64,000 nt of DNA from Streptomyces sp. NBC_01476 (GTDB taxonomy: Bacteria > Actinomycetota > Actinomycetes > Streptomycetales > Streptomycetaceae): positions 1,997,501-2,061,500 of the forward strand of contig NZ_CP109446.1 in the NCBI RefSeq assembly GCF_036227265.1. Reading direction: 5' to 3'. Positions 17,620 to 25,337 of this stretch are shown one piece after another. The translations under genes and the position numbers were made by a program. The stretch's first letter is position 1; each line of letters opens with the position of its first letter. The notes under the pieces are model-generated. The model saw nothing but the letters and a program-made list of their open reading frames with translations. It did not search any database and was not told the DNA's origin.

Positions 17620-19194
17620 GTGAGCACCGTACGCGACGACAACAACCAGGGGCCGGAGCCGGCCCCCCGCAGGTCGGACCGCAGGACGCGGCTGACGGTG
17701 GGGGTGGTGGCCGCGGCCGTACTGCTCGCGGGTGTCGGCGGGGCCTGCTGGGCGGCGGCGGCCGGCGGGGGTGATGACGCGGCCGGCGCGAAGCCCGCCC
17801 CGCTGCGGATCGACGGCCTGGACGTACCCGGCAAGGGCTCCCCGGGCAGCGGCTCGACGTCGGACGGCAACGCCGTCTACCAGCTGACCGGCACCCTGCC
17901 GGACGGTCCGAAGTCCGCGGCTGTGTACGCGGCGGCCGGCGGGCCGACCAAGGCCCAGGTCCAGCGGCTGGCCGGGGTGCTCGGACTGTCCGGTCAGGTG
18001 AGCACGGACGGTACGTCGTGGCAGGTCGGCCGGATCGGCAGCGGGCCCGCACTGCTGGTGGGCCGGGCGGCGCCGGGGACCTGGACGTACACCCGGTCCG
18101 GGCCTGCCGCGGTGCCGGGCCGGACCGACGGCGCCGGTTCGAGCACGGCGACGCTGCTTCCCAGCCCCGGCGTGTCCGCGGGCACGAGCGGTGGCGGTGC
18201 CTCGGACGGCGCCACGGACGGTGCGACGGCGCCAGTGTCCGTACAGCGGGCCGAGGCGGCCGCCGCTCCGGTGTTCAGCGCGCTGGACCTGTCCGGGGCG
18301 CGGATCGACGCGGCGCAGACGGTAGGGGCCGAGCGGCTGGTCACCGCGGAACCGGTGGTGGGCGGCCTGCCGACCCACGGCTGGAGCACCACGCTGACCA
18401 TCGGGCCCGACGGGAAGCCGGCGATGGCGAGTGGTTCGCTCTCCGCGCTCACCAAGGGCGCCACTTATCCGGTGGGGTCCGCGCAGACCGCCCTCAAGCA
18501 GCTGAACGCCACATCGGTCGCGCATCCGGACCATGGTGTCGCGTCCTGTCCGGTGCCGGCGCCGTCGGCCACGCCGACCGTGCCGGGCCAGGACAAGACG
18601 CTGCCGCGCTCGCTGCCGTGCGTGCCGGGGAACGGACACCCGGTGCAGGTGCGCGGCGCGGCCTTCGGGCTGTCGCTGCAGTTCGTCTCCGGGGTGCGCA
18701 CGCTCGTCCCCTCGTGGCTCTTCGCGACGGCGCCGGCCGGGGTGACCACCACCTCGGTGGTGGCGGAGCCGGCCGTGGACCCGTCCTACCTGCGGGACGG
18801 CGAGCCCGGCAGCGTGCCGCCGAGCGGGCCGGCCGTCCCGGTCGACCCGGGCGGTCCGATGAAGCCGGGCGGCCCGGGGAAGACCGGGGTGCCGGCCCAG
18901 CCGCCGAACCCGCCGGCGCCGGGCGCGTCGCAGAAGGTGAAGCTGACCGGGGTGCAGGCGACCGGCAGCACCCTGGCGGTCACCTTCTACGGCGGGCTGT
19001 GCAGTACGTACAGCGCGAGCGCCCAGGAGTCGGCGACGCAGGTGCGGGTGACGGTGACGGCCGTGCCGAAGGGCAAGCAGCAGATGTGTCCGATGATCGC
19101 CCGCAGCTTCACCCTGAAGGTGGAGCTGCGGCAGCCGCTGGGCGACCGGACCGTCGTGGACGCCTCGGACGGGCAACTGGTCAAGGGACAGTGA
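17620..19194 (+). CDS. Membrane-anchored hypothetical protein with large external domain
   Basis: 524 residues. A short cytosolic start (residues 1-23, basic) precedes one membrane helix (about 24-47) rich in Ala, Val and Gly; the rest is Pro/Gly/Ser/Ala-rich and predicted outside the cell. A Pro-rich stretch lies at about 400-440, followed by a compact C-terminal domain with paired cysteines (GGLCSTYS and KQQMCPMI). I do not recognise a named family. GTG at 17620 follows AAGGAG at 7 nt. A perfect hairpin terminator follows. Confidence 0.88.
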   Translation: MSTVRDDNNQGPEPAPRRSDRRTRLTVGVVAAAVLLAGVGGACWAAAAGGGDDAAGAKPAPLRIDGLDVPGKGSPGSGSTSDGNAVYQLTGTLPDGPKSAAVYAAAGGPTKAQVQRLAGVLGLSGQVSTDGTSWQVGRIGSGPALLVGRAAPGTWTYTRSGPAAVPGRTDGAGSSTATLLPSPGVSAGTSGGGASDGATDGATAPVSVQRAEAAAAPVFSALDLSGARIDAAQTVGAERLVTAEPVVGGLPTHGWSTTLTIGPDGKPAMASGSLSALTKGATYPVGSAQTALKQLNATSVAHPDHGVASCPVPAPSATPTVPGQDKTLPRSLPCVPGNGHPVQVRGAAFGLSLQFVSGVRTLVPSWLFATAPAGVTTTSVVAEPAVDPSYLRDGEPGSVPPSGPAVPVDPGGPMKPGGPGKTGVPAQPPNPPAPGASQKVKLTGVQATGSTLAVTFYGGLCSTYSASAQESATQVRVTVTAVPKGKQQMCPMIARSFTLKVELRQPLGDRTVVDASDGQLVKGQ

Positions 19195-19208
19195 CCGGTT
19201 GCCATACG

Positions 19209-19243
19209 AAAGCGGCGGCACCTGGTGGGGGTGCCGCCGCTTT
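19209..19243. terminator. Strong hairpin between convergent genes
   Basis: Perfect 14-bp stem aaagcggcggcacc / ggtgccgccgcttt with a 7-nt loop. It lies between the plus-strand hypothetical gene and the minus-strand erpA gene and its flanking A and T bases suit both directions. Confidence 0.9.
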
Positions 19244-19302
19244 CTTACGCCCTCAGGTCCGTGCGGTGGGTGACCGCCGGGTGCCTGGCCCCAGTTGGGA
19301 CC

Positions 19303-19656
19303 TCAGTGGAAGGAGTCGCCGCAGGCGCAGGAGCCCGTGGCGTTCGGGTTGTCGATCGTGAAGCCCTGCTTCTCGATCGTGTCCACGAAGTCGATCGAGG
19401 CACCGCCCAGGTAGGGAGCGCTCATCCGGTCGGTGACGACCTTCACGCCGCCGAAGTCCTTGGTGACGTCGCCGTCGAGCGCGCGCTCGTCGAAGAAGAG
19501 CTGGTAGCGCAGGCCGGAGCAGCCGCCGGGCTGGACCGCGACCCGCAGCGCCAGATCCTCGCGGCCTTCCTGCTCCAGCAGGCTCTTCACCTTGGCAGCG
19601 GCGGCGTCGGACAGGAGGATGCCCGTGCTCGTGGTGGTCTCGTCCTGAACCGTCAT
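19303..19656 (-). CDS. erpA: Iron-sulfur cluster insertion protein (A-type carrier)
   Basis: 117 residues, HesB/IscA family. The three cluster cysteines are C46 (GGCSG), C110 and C112 (SCACGDS) at the C-terminus. A-type carriers deliver Fe-S clusters to client enzymes; the neighbouring nadA (4Fe-4S) and the lipA and qcrA genes in this window are plausible clients. A homologue holds the same position in mycobacteria. Start ATG at 19656 with GGGAGAGAAG upstream. Confidence 0.95.
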   Translation of the reverse strand: MTVQDETTTSTGILLSDAAAAKVKSLLEQEGREDLALRVAVQPGGCSGLRYQLFFDERALDGDVTKDFGGVKVVTDRMSAPYLGGASIDFVDTIEKQGFTIDNPNATGSCACGDSFH

Positions 19657-19847
19657 GTGCTTCTCTCCCGGGTTGTACGGACAGCTGGCTACCGATGGGC
19701 AACCGGTGCCCTTTCGGTTTCATTCCCCGTGTTTCGGGTGTCCGCTCCGACTTATTCCCCTCCATGCTCGCACACACCCCTGCGGGGCGGCCCGGCCTCG
19801 TCCCGTGCCCCTGGGGCGTGGCCGGGCGGTGCGCGGCCGGCGGTCGC

Positions 19848-19937
19848 GGTGCGGGCCGTCCGGCGGGTCCGGCGTGGGCGTCCGGCCGTCCCGGTGCGGG
19901 CCGTCCGGCGGGTCCGGTGCGGCCGTCCGGCCGTCCC
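19848..19937. repeat. 45-bp tandem duplication
   Basis: Two adjacent 45-bp copies beginning ggtgcgggccgtccggcggg (19848 and 19893) differ only in a few central bases. They lie in the erpA-nadA divergent spacer (19657-20051) upstream of the nadA regulatory repeats; no gene is seen in this spacer. Confidence 0.8.
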
Positions 19938-19944
19938 GGCGAAT

Positions 19945-20015
19945 GCGTCACATTGACGCGACCCCCATCGTCAATCTGACGCAAACGGGTTATGATAGAT
20001 AGCGTCAAGTAGACG
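19945..20015 (+). promoter_or_regulatory. nadA promoter with three inverted repeats
   Basis: Three TGACG/CGTCA-type palindromes lie in a row: GCGTCA-CAT-TGACGC (19945-19959), CGTCA-ATC-TGACG (19969-19981) and GCGTCA-AG-TAGACG (20002-20015). A -10-like TATGAT (19991-19996) sits between the second and third, so a bound protein would block transcription. The likely regulator is a NAD-responsive repressor, by analogy with NrtR-family control of nadA in Corynebacterium; that link is inference. Confidence 0.6.
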
Positions 20016-20051
20016 AAAAGGTCTACGTCGCAAAGAAAGGGCTACGAGCCC

Positions 20052-21224
20052 GTGACCACCACAGAAACGCTGGACGTAACGCCCACGCCGCTCGCGCTGC
20101 TCCTGCTCGGCCGCGAGTCCGACCCCCGCAGCGAGCGCGGGGTGGACTGCCCCGGGGACCTGCCCGCGCCGTCGGACCCGGACCTGGTGGAGCGCGCCCG
20201 GGCGGCCAAGGCCCGCCTCGGCAGCAAGGTCTTCATCCTCGGTCACCACTACCAGCGCGACGAGGTGATCGAGTTCGCCGACGTGACCGGGGACTCCTTC
20301 AAGCTCGCCCGGGACGCGGCGGACCGGCCGGAAGCGGAGTACATCGTCTTCTGCGGTGTGCACTTCATGGCCGAGTCCGCGGACATCCTCACCTCGGAGC
20401 GGCAGCAGGTGATCCTCCCCGACCTGGCGGCCGGCTGCTCGATGGCCGACATGGCCAGCGCCGAGCAGGTCGCCGAGTGCTGGGACGTGCTCACCGACGC
20501 CGGGGTGGCCGATGTCACGGTTCCGGTCTCGTACATGAACTCCTCGGCGGACATCAAGGCGTTCACCGGGCGGCACGGCGGCACGATCTGCACCTCCTCC
20601 AACGCCGAGCGCGCGCTGGAGTGGGCGTTCGGCAAGGGCGAGAAGGTGCTCTTCCTGCCGGACCAGCACCTCGGGCGGAACACCGCGGTGCGCGATCTGG
20701 GCATCCCGCTGGAGGAGTGCGTCGTCTACAACCCGCACAAGCCGAACGGCGGCCTCACCGCCGAGCAGCTGCGCGACGCGAAGATGATCCTGTGGCGCGG
20801 CCACTGCTCGGTGCACGGCCGCTTCTCGCTGGACTCGGTGGAGGACGTCAGGGCCCGTATCCCCGGGGTCAATGTGCTGGTGCACCCCGAGTGCAAGCAC
20901 GAGGTCGTCTCGGCGGCGGACTACGTCGGCTCGACGGAGTACATCATCAAGAAGCTGGACGAGGCGCCGGCCGGTTCCGCGTGGGCGATCGGCACCGAGC
21001 TGAACCTGGTCCGGCGGCTGGCGAAGGCGCACCCCGACAAGCAGATCGTCTTCCTGGACAAGACGGTGTGCTTCTGCTCGACCATGAACCGGATCGACCT
21101 GCCGCACCTGGTGTGGACGCTGGAGTCGCTGGCGGACGGGAAGCTGGTCAACCGGATCCAGGTGGACGCGGAGACGGAGCACTTCGCGAAGCTGGCGCTG
21201 GAGCAGATGCTGGCGCTGCCGTAG
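20052..21224 (+). CDS. nadA: Quinolinate synthase
   Basis: 390 residues. Condenses iminoaspartate with dihydroxyacetone phosphate to quinolinate in de novo NAD synthesis, using a 4Fe-4S cluster. Likely ligands are C129 (AAGCSMADMA), C252 (RGHCSVHGRF) and one of C340/C342 (TVCFCSTMN). FILGHHYQRDEV near residue 61 is the substrate-binding start typical of the longer Bacillus/actinobacterial type. GTG at 20052 follows GAAAGG. nadB and nadC are not nearby. Adjacent erpA may mature it. Confidence 0.97.
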   Translation: MTTTETLDVTPTPLALLLLGRESDPRSERGVDCPGDLPAPSDPDLVERARAAKARLGSKVFILGHHYQRDEVIEFADVTGDSFKLARDAADRPEAEYIVFCGVHFMAESADILTSERQQVILPDLAAGCSMADMASAEQVAECWDVLTDAGVADVTVPVSYMNSSADIKAFTGRHGGTICTSSNAERALEWAFGKGEKVLFLPDQHLGRNTAVRDLGIPLEECVVYNPHKPNGGLTAEQLRDAKMILWRGHCSVHGRFSLDSVEDVRARIPGVNVLVHPECKHEVVSAADYVGSTEYIIKKLDEAPAGSAWAIGTELNLVRRLAKAHPDKQIVFLDKTVCFCSTMNRIDLPHLVWTLESLADGKLVNRIQVDAETEHFAKLALEQMLALP

Positions 21225-21322
21225 CGGGTGGGCGGGGGGCCGCGTGGGCGGGTGGGCACGTGATCCGGCTGGGTGCGTCAACGGGTGGGCGCGTGAACCG
21301 GGTGCGGGCGTGGGCACATGTC

Positions 21323-21344
21323 GCGGCCGTAAAAGGTCGGCCGC
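21323..21344 (+). terminator. Possible terminator after nadA
   Basis: gcggccg / cggccgc arms (7 bp) with an 8-nt loop, about 100 nt past nadA. Short stem, so weak evidence. Confidence 0.35.
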
Positions 21345-21405
21345 CGTGGCTCCCGTGGTCGTAAGGCGCTGGCCCGGACGCGGGGCCCGGGGCAATGATG
21401 GGCGG

Positions 21406-22338
21406 GTGATTCTTCGACCCGTCCGTGACGACGAAGAGGACGCCGAGGTCGTCCGGGAGATCGAGGCGGCGGCTTTCGGCGCTTCGCGGGCGCTGCCGCC
21501 GGTGCTGCACGGGGTCGGCGCCCGTTTCGAGGCCGGGCCCGGAGCGGTGTGGGGCGCGCCAGGCCCCGGGGACTGGCCGGCCGAGCGGATCGCCCGCCAC
21601 CACGGCCGTACCCGGCACCTGGCCCGTACCGACCCCGGCGGCTGCTGGCTGATCGAGGACCAGGCGGCCGGGCCGGTGGGGGCGGTGCTGTCGTCGCGGC
21701 GCGAGGGCACCTGGGCGCTGTCGCTGCTCGCGGTGGCGCCCGGCGCGCAGGGCAAGGGCGTCGGGAAGGCGCTGCTCGCCCGGGCGCTGGTGCACGGGCG
21801 GGCCTGTCTGCGCGGGGTGATCTGCGTACCGGACGATCCGGTGGCGGCGCGGACGTTCCGGCGGGCCGGGTTCCATCTGCACCCCTCGATGCGGCTCACC
21901 GGGCTCGCCGACGCCGGCCGGCTGGACCCGCCGGACGGCCCGGTGCACGCGGGCACCGAGCGGCACCGTGACCTGATGGACTCCGTCGACCGCCGCACCC
22001 GGGGCGGGGCGCACCGCGCCGACCACGAGGAACTCCTGCGGCAGCATCAGCTCTTCGTCGTCGACGACCTGGCCGGCAGCGGCTACTGCTACGCGCGCGG
22101 CGGCCGGATCGTCACCCTCGCGGCCACGTCGCGCCGCCTGGCCACCCGCCTCCTCACCGCGGCCCTCCTGGCCGCACCCCCGGACGAACCGGTCCGCGTC
22201 ACCCACGTCACCGCCGAGGCCCAATGGGCGGTCGACGTCGCGGTCACCGCGGGCCTGTCCATCCACCCCGCCGGCTTCATAGCCCTCCGCGGCATGCGCC
22301 CCCCAGAACTCTCCCTGCTCTCCACGTCCTTGCCATAG
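21406..22338 (+). CDS. GNAT-family N-acetyltransferase
   Basis: 310 residues, roughly two GNAT-like halves. The first has the acetyl-CoA pyrophosphate loop QGKGVG (115-120) after SLLAVAPGA; the second half lacks a clear loop and may be degenerate. Substrate unknown. The GTG at 21406 (MILRPVRDDEED) is chosen over longer in-frame readings because acetyltransferases typically open with an IRPVRxxD strand. It sits between nadA and a disturbed region. Confidence 0.8.
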   Translation: MILRPVRDDEEDAEVVREIEAAAFGASRALPPVLHGVGARFEAGPGAVWGAPGPGDWPAERIARHHGRTRHLARTDPGGCWLIEDQAAGPVGAVLSSRREGTWALSLLAVAPGAQGKGVGKALLARALVHGRACLRGVICVPDDPVAARTFRRAGFHLHPSMRLTGLADAGRLDPPDGPVHAGTERHRDLMDSVDRRTRGGAHRADHEELLRQHQLFVVDDLAGSGYCYARGGRIVTLAATSRRLATRLLTAALLAAPPDEPVRVTHVTAEAQWAVDVAVTAGLSIHPAGFIALRGMRPPELSLLSTSLP

Positions 22339-22411
22339 CGCGCCGCCGGAGAGGGTCCGCCTCCCCTACCGTCACTCGTACTTGGCCCTTCCACGAGGAG
22401 GACTGGCGGGC

Positions 22412-22510
22412 ATGACCCTCGCTGTCGGGATCTTCGACCTCTTCACGTACGGGATCCCGGGGGCGTATTGCGGCGCATCCTCCAAGGCGACAACCTGCCC
22501 GGGGCGGTGA
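22412..22510 (+). pseudogene. 5' remnant of a truncated membrane-protein-like gene
   Basis: A good ribosome site (GAGGAGG) and ATG begin MTLAVGIFDLFTYGIPG, which looks like the start of a longer hydrophobic protein, but after about 17 residues the frame passes into unrelated sequence and stops at residue 32. The break coincides with the 3' end of the Rpn-like remnant on the other strand. The original function is not recognised with confidence. Confidence 0.5.
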
Positions 22511-22785
22511 AGATGTCCTCGGCGCGGTCCACGATCAGTGCACGGCTGAACCACAGGTCACGGGTGGCGTCGTCCACCGGCGCGGCCATCCGCTCCCGGA
22601 CGGCGTCCGTGACCTCGACATCGCGGAGTTGCAGCAGGAGCAGGATGTTTCTCACCCGGCCTTCCCGGCGCCCTTCCTCGCGGAGCTTCTCGGCGGTCTC
22701 GGAGCGGAAGAACCAGGTGGGGATGGGCATGAGGTCCCTTCGGGTCTGAGCGGCCGGGGCGTCCCCGGACCGGGTTCGGTGAAAG
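22465..22785 (-). pseudogene. 3' remnant of an Rpn-type nuclease gene, frameshifted
   Basis: On the minus strand this encodes RDLMPIPTWFFRSETAEKLR and ends DAVRERMAAP... DLWFSRALIVDRAEDIF, closely paralogous to the last ~95 residues of the intact gene at 25338-26228. Nucleotide comparison shows one base missing near 22767, which breaks the upstream frame, and the normal stop codon is lost so the frame reads on into the neighbouring remnant. The N-terminal two thirds are absent. Confidence 0.75.
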
Positions 22786-23133
22786 CACGCGCGGGGCCGG
22801 CCGCACGTGCCGTGGGAGTGGGGCCTGGTCTGCGTTCCATACCGGCCAGGAGGGCGCGGTACGGCTCGTGCGGCCTCGGCGATCACCGTGGCGAGGTCGT
22901 TCCCGTGCACCAGCGCCGTGCCGTACGCGACGCGGACGACGTCGGCCGGTTCGTACGCGGGATGGTCCGCACGGACCAGGAAGCGGGCGGGGAAGCGGGC
23001 GGGGCGCTCATGCGCCGAATGTACCGACCCCCACTGACACCCTTCGGGCCGTGCCGGGACCCTTCCGAGGCCCGGCACCGTGCTGCGACCTCGCCGGACG
23101 CCGGCTCCTCCACCCCGCACCTCCGACCCCTAC

Positions 23134-23173
23134 TTGCCCAGTCCACTGGTTCATTAGTAAGATGGTGAACCAG
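23134..23173 (+). promoter_or_regulatory. Promoter and operator of the ytrA-type operon
   Basis: A -35 TTGCCC (23134-23139) and a -10 TAAGAT (23158-23163) are 18 bp apart. A perfect inverted repeat, ctggttca (23146-23153) and tgaaccag (23166-23173), straddles the -10. It lies 18 bp before the GntR start codon and is the natural site for autoregulation. Confidence 0.7.
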
Positions 23174-23191
23174 TTGAGCAACGGAGGCATA

Positions 23192-23584
23192 ATGTCACTC
23201 CTCGATGACGGCGGGCCGATCTTCGCCCAGATCGCCGCCGAGCTGGCGAACCAGATCGCCGACGGAACAGTCGGTGAGGGAGAACGCGTCGCGTCCAGCA
23301 ACGAACTCGCCGCCTTCTACCGGGTCAACCCGGCCACGGCCGCGCGCAGTCTCACCGTGCTCTCGGACGAGGGCCTGGTGGAGAAGCGGCGCGGCGTCGG
23401 CATGTTCGTCGCCAAGGGGGCGCGGGAGCGGCTGGTGGATGCCCGGCGGCAGCGCTTCGCCGACCGTTACGTACGGCCGCTGGTGGTCGAGGCGGCACGG
23501 CTCGGCATCGGGGCGGACGAACTGCTCGGGCTGGTTCGCGACGAACTGGCCTCGGTCGAGGTGACGACGGGAGGAGCGGCATGA
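23192..23584 (+). CDS. GntR-family transcriptional regulator, YtrA subfamily
   Basis: 130 residues: an N-terminal winged helix (about 8-75; PIFAQIAAELANQIADG, VASSNELAAFYRVNPATAARSL, LVEKRRGVGMFV) followed by a short helical tail instead of an effector domain, as expected for YtrA proteins, which sit in front of ABC transporter operons and repress them. ATG at 23192 follows GGAGG at 5 nt. It overlaps the ABC gene by four bases, so the three genes form one operon. Confidence 0.93.
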   Translation: MSLLDDGGPIFAQIAAELANQIADGTVGEGERVASSNELAAFYRVNPATAARSLTVLSDEGLVEKRRGVGMFVAKGARERLVDARRQRFADRYVRPLVVEAARLGIGADELLGLVRDELASVEVTTGGAA

Positions 23585-24516
23585 CGCCGGCCGTCGCGGT
23601 CACCGGGGTCGGGCGCCACTACCGCGGCCACCAGGCACTGACCGATGTCACCTTCGAGATCGGCACGCCGTGCATCACCGGACTGGTGGGCCGCAACGGC
23701 GCCGGGAAGACCACGCTGCTGCGCATCCTGGCCGGTCAGGAGTTCGCCACCGCCGGACGGGTGCACGTATTCGGGGCCGGGCCGCTGGAGAACGACGCGG
23801 TGCTGCGCCGGATGATCCTCGTACGGGAGGACCAGACCTACCCCGACCTGCGGGTGCGGCACGCGATCACGGCCGCGTCGCTGCTCTACCCGAACTGGGA
23901 CGCCGAGCTGGCCGGCACACTGCTGGACGCGTACGAGCTGCCGCCGGCCCGGCCGATCAAGAAGCTGTCGCGCGGCATGCGGACCGCGCTCGGCATCATC
24001 GTCGGACTGGCCGCCCGGGCCGAACTCACCCTGTTCGACGAGCCGTACGCGGGCCTGGACGCGGTCGCCCGCACGCTCTTCTACGACCAGCTGCTGGCCG
24101 ACTACACCGCCCACCCGCGGTGCATCGTGCTCTCGACCCACCTCATCGACGAGGCCGCCGAACTCCTCGACCGGGTCCTGGTCATCGATCACGGCCGGCT
24201 GGTCCTCGACGCGCTCACCGACGACCTGCGCGGCACCGCCACCACCGTCACCGGGCCGGTGAGCGGCGTGGAGCGGTTCGTGGCCGGCCGTACGACGCTG
24301 AGCCGGCGCACGATGGGTACGCAGACCAGGGCGGTGATGGTCGGCCGGCTCGACGAGCGCGACCGCGAACTCGCCGGGCATCTGCATCTGCGCCTGGAGG
24401 GGGTCACCCTCCAGCAGCTCGCGGTCCACGCGGCCGAGCAGGCCGAGCGCAACGAGCACGCCGAGCACAACGGGCACGCCGACCCGTCCGGACTCACCTC
24501 AGCGAGGGCATCCTGA
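23581..24516 (+). CDS. ABC transporter ATP-binding protein
   Basis: 311 residues. Walker A GRNGAGKTT (37-45), signature LSRGM (129-133), Walker B LTLFDEP with D153/E154, and switch histidine H187 (STH). The signature lacks the usual Gln-Gly and reads LSRGM, seen in this subfamily. The last 40 residues are a charged tail rich in His, Glu and Ala. It pairs with the permease downstream, sharing one base (TGATG); likely an antibiotic-stress or small-molecule exporter, substrate unknown. Confidence 0.95.
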   Translation: MTPAVAVTGVGRHYRGHQALTDVTFEIGTPCITGLVGRNGAGKTTLLRILAGQEFATAGRVHVFGAGPLENDAVLRRMILVREDQTYPDLRVRHAITAASLLYPNWDAELAGTLLDAYELPPARPIKKLSRGMRTALGIIVGLAARAELTLFDEPYAGLDAVARTLFYDQLLADYTAHPRCIVLSTHLIDEAAELLDRVLVIDHGRLVLDALTDDLRGTATTVTGPVSGVERFVAGRTTLSRRTMGTQTRAVMVGRLDERDRELAGHLHLRLEGVTLQQLAVHAAEQAERNEHAEHNGHADPSGLTSARAS

Positions 24517-25214
24517 TGCGCCCCACCCCGATCGTGACCGTGGCCCGTTACCTGCTCCTCGACCGCGTCACGTATCTCGTCCTGCCCTGGGTCTGGGCGG
24601 CCTTCGGCTTCCTCCTCGACGTGGTGATCCTGCGCCTCACCCCGGCCGGCCACACCGAGGACCGCTGGGTCGGCGGACTGGCCGCGGTCTTCCTCGTGAT
24701 GTTCGTGGTGGGCGTGCAGTCCGTCGCGCGCGCCCTGCCGTTCGCCCTCACGCTCGGGGTCAGCCGGCGCACGTACTTCCGCGGTGCGATCTCGCTGGCC
24801 CTCGCCCTGGCCGTGTCCTTCGGGCTCGTCGTCGCGGTCGGCCAGACCATCGAGCGCGCGACCGGCGGATGGGGCATGCACATGGCCTACTTCCGCGTCC
24901 CGTACCTTCTCGACGGCGCGTGGTACCTGTCGTGGCTCACCGCGACGACCACGCTCATCCTCTTGTTCGTCTACGGGATGTGGTACGGCCTGGTCTACCG
25001 CCGTGCGGGGGTGCCCGGCACCATGGTCTTCGGCGCCGCCCAACTCGGCGTGCTGGCCCTGGCCGCGGTCATCGCCACGTGGGTGCACGGCTGGACGCAC
25101 ATCGGCCACTTCTTCACGGCCCTCACCGCCACGGGCGTCACCGGCGTCCTCGCCGCCGCGGTCGCCGTCCTGCTCGCCGGCGCCTTCGCCACCATCCGCC
25201 GCCTGACCGTCTGA
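24516..25214 (+). CDS. ABC transporter permease
   Basis: 232 residues with about six hydrophobic helices (near 17-37, 52-76, 90-113, 134-155, 168-190, 203-224). No domain beyond the membrane region. The start overlaps the ATPase stop, so it is the membrane partner of that ATPase under the YtrA-type regulator. A hairpin terminator follows at 25221. Confidence 0.9.
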   Translation: MRPTPIVTVARYLLLDRVTYLVLPWVWAAFGFLLDVVILRLTPAGHTEDRWVGGLAAVFLVMFVVGVQSVARALPFALTLGVSRRTYFRGAISLALALAVSFGLVVAVGQTIERATGGWGMHMAYFRVPYLLDGAWYLSWLTATTTLILLFVYGMWYGLVYRRAGVPGTMVFGAAQLGVLALAAVIATWVHGWTHIGHFFTALTATGVTGVLAAAVAVLLAGAFATIRRLTV

Positions 25215-25220
25215 CCCACC

Positions 25221-25247
25221 GCCGCACCCGGCACCCCCGGGTGCGGC
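25221..25247 (+). terminator. Terminator of the ytrA-type ABC operon
   Basis: Perfect 11-bp stem gccgcacccgg / ccgggtgcggc with a 5-nt loop, directly after the permease stop. Confidence 0.75.
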
Positions 25248-25337
25248 CCCACCGGCGCTGCCGGTCGCCCGGTCGGCCGCACGACCTCCGCGGGCGACAG
25301 GCTCGGAACGCGTACGCCTTGCCGACGAGCGTGGACG

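Noticed and set aside
17293..19221. Long minus-strand open frame
   Set aside because: It is the antisense shadow of the anchored hypothetical gene; low-complexity Arg/Gly/Ala composition and no ribosome site.
22443..23120. Intact 225-residue minus-strand protein
   Set aside because: Only its C-terminal part matches the Rpn paralogue; the upstream part is frameshifted and the stop codon is lost, so it is treated as a remnant.
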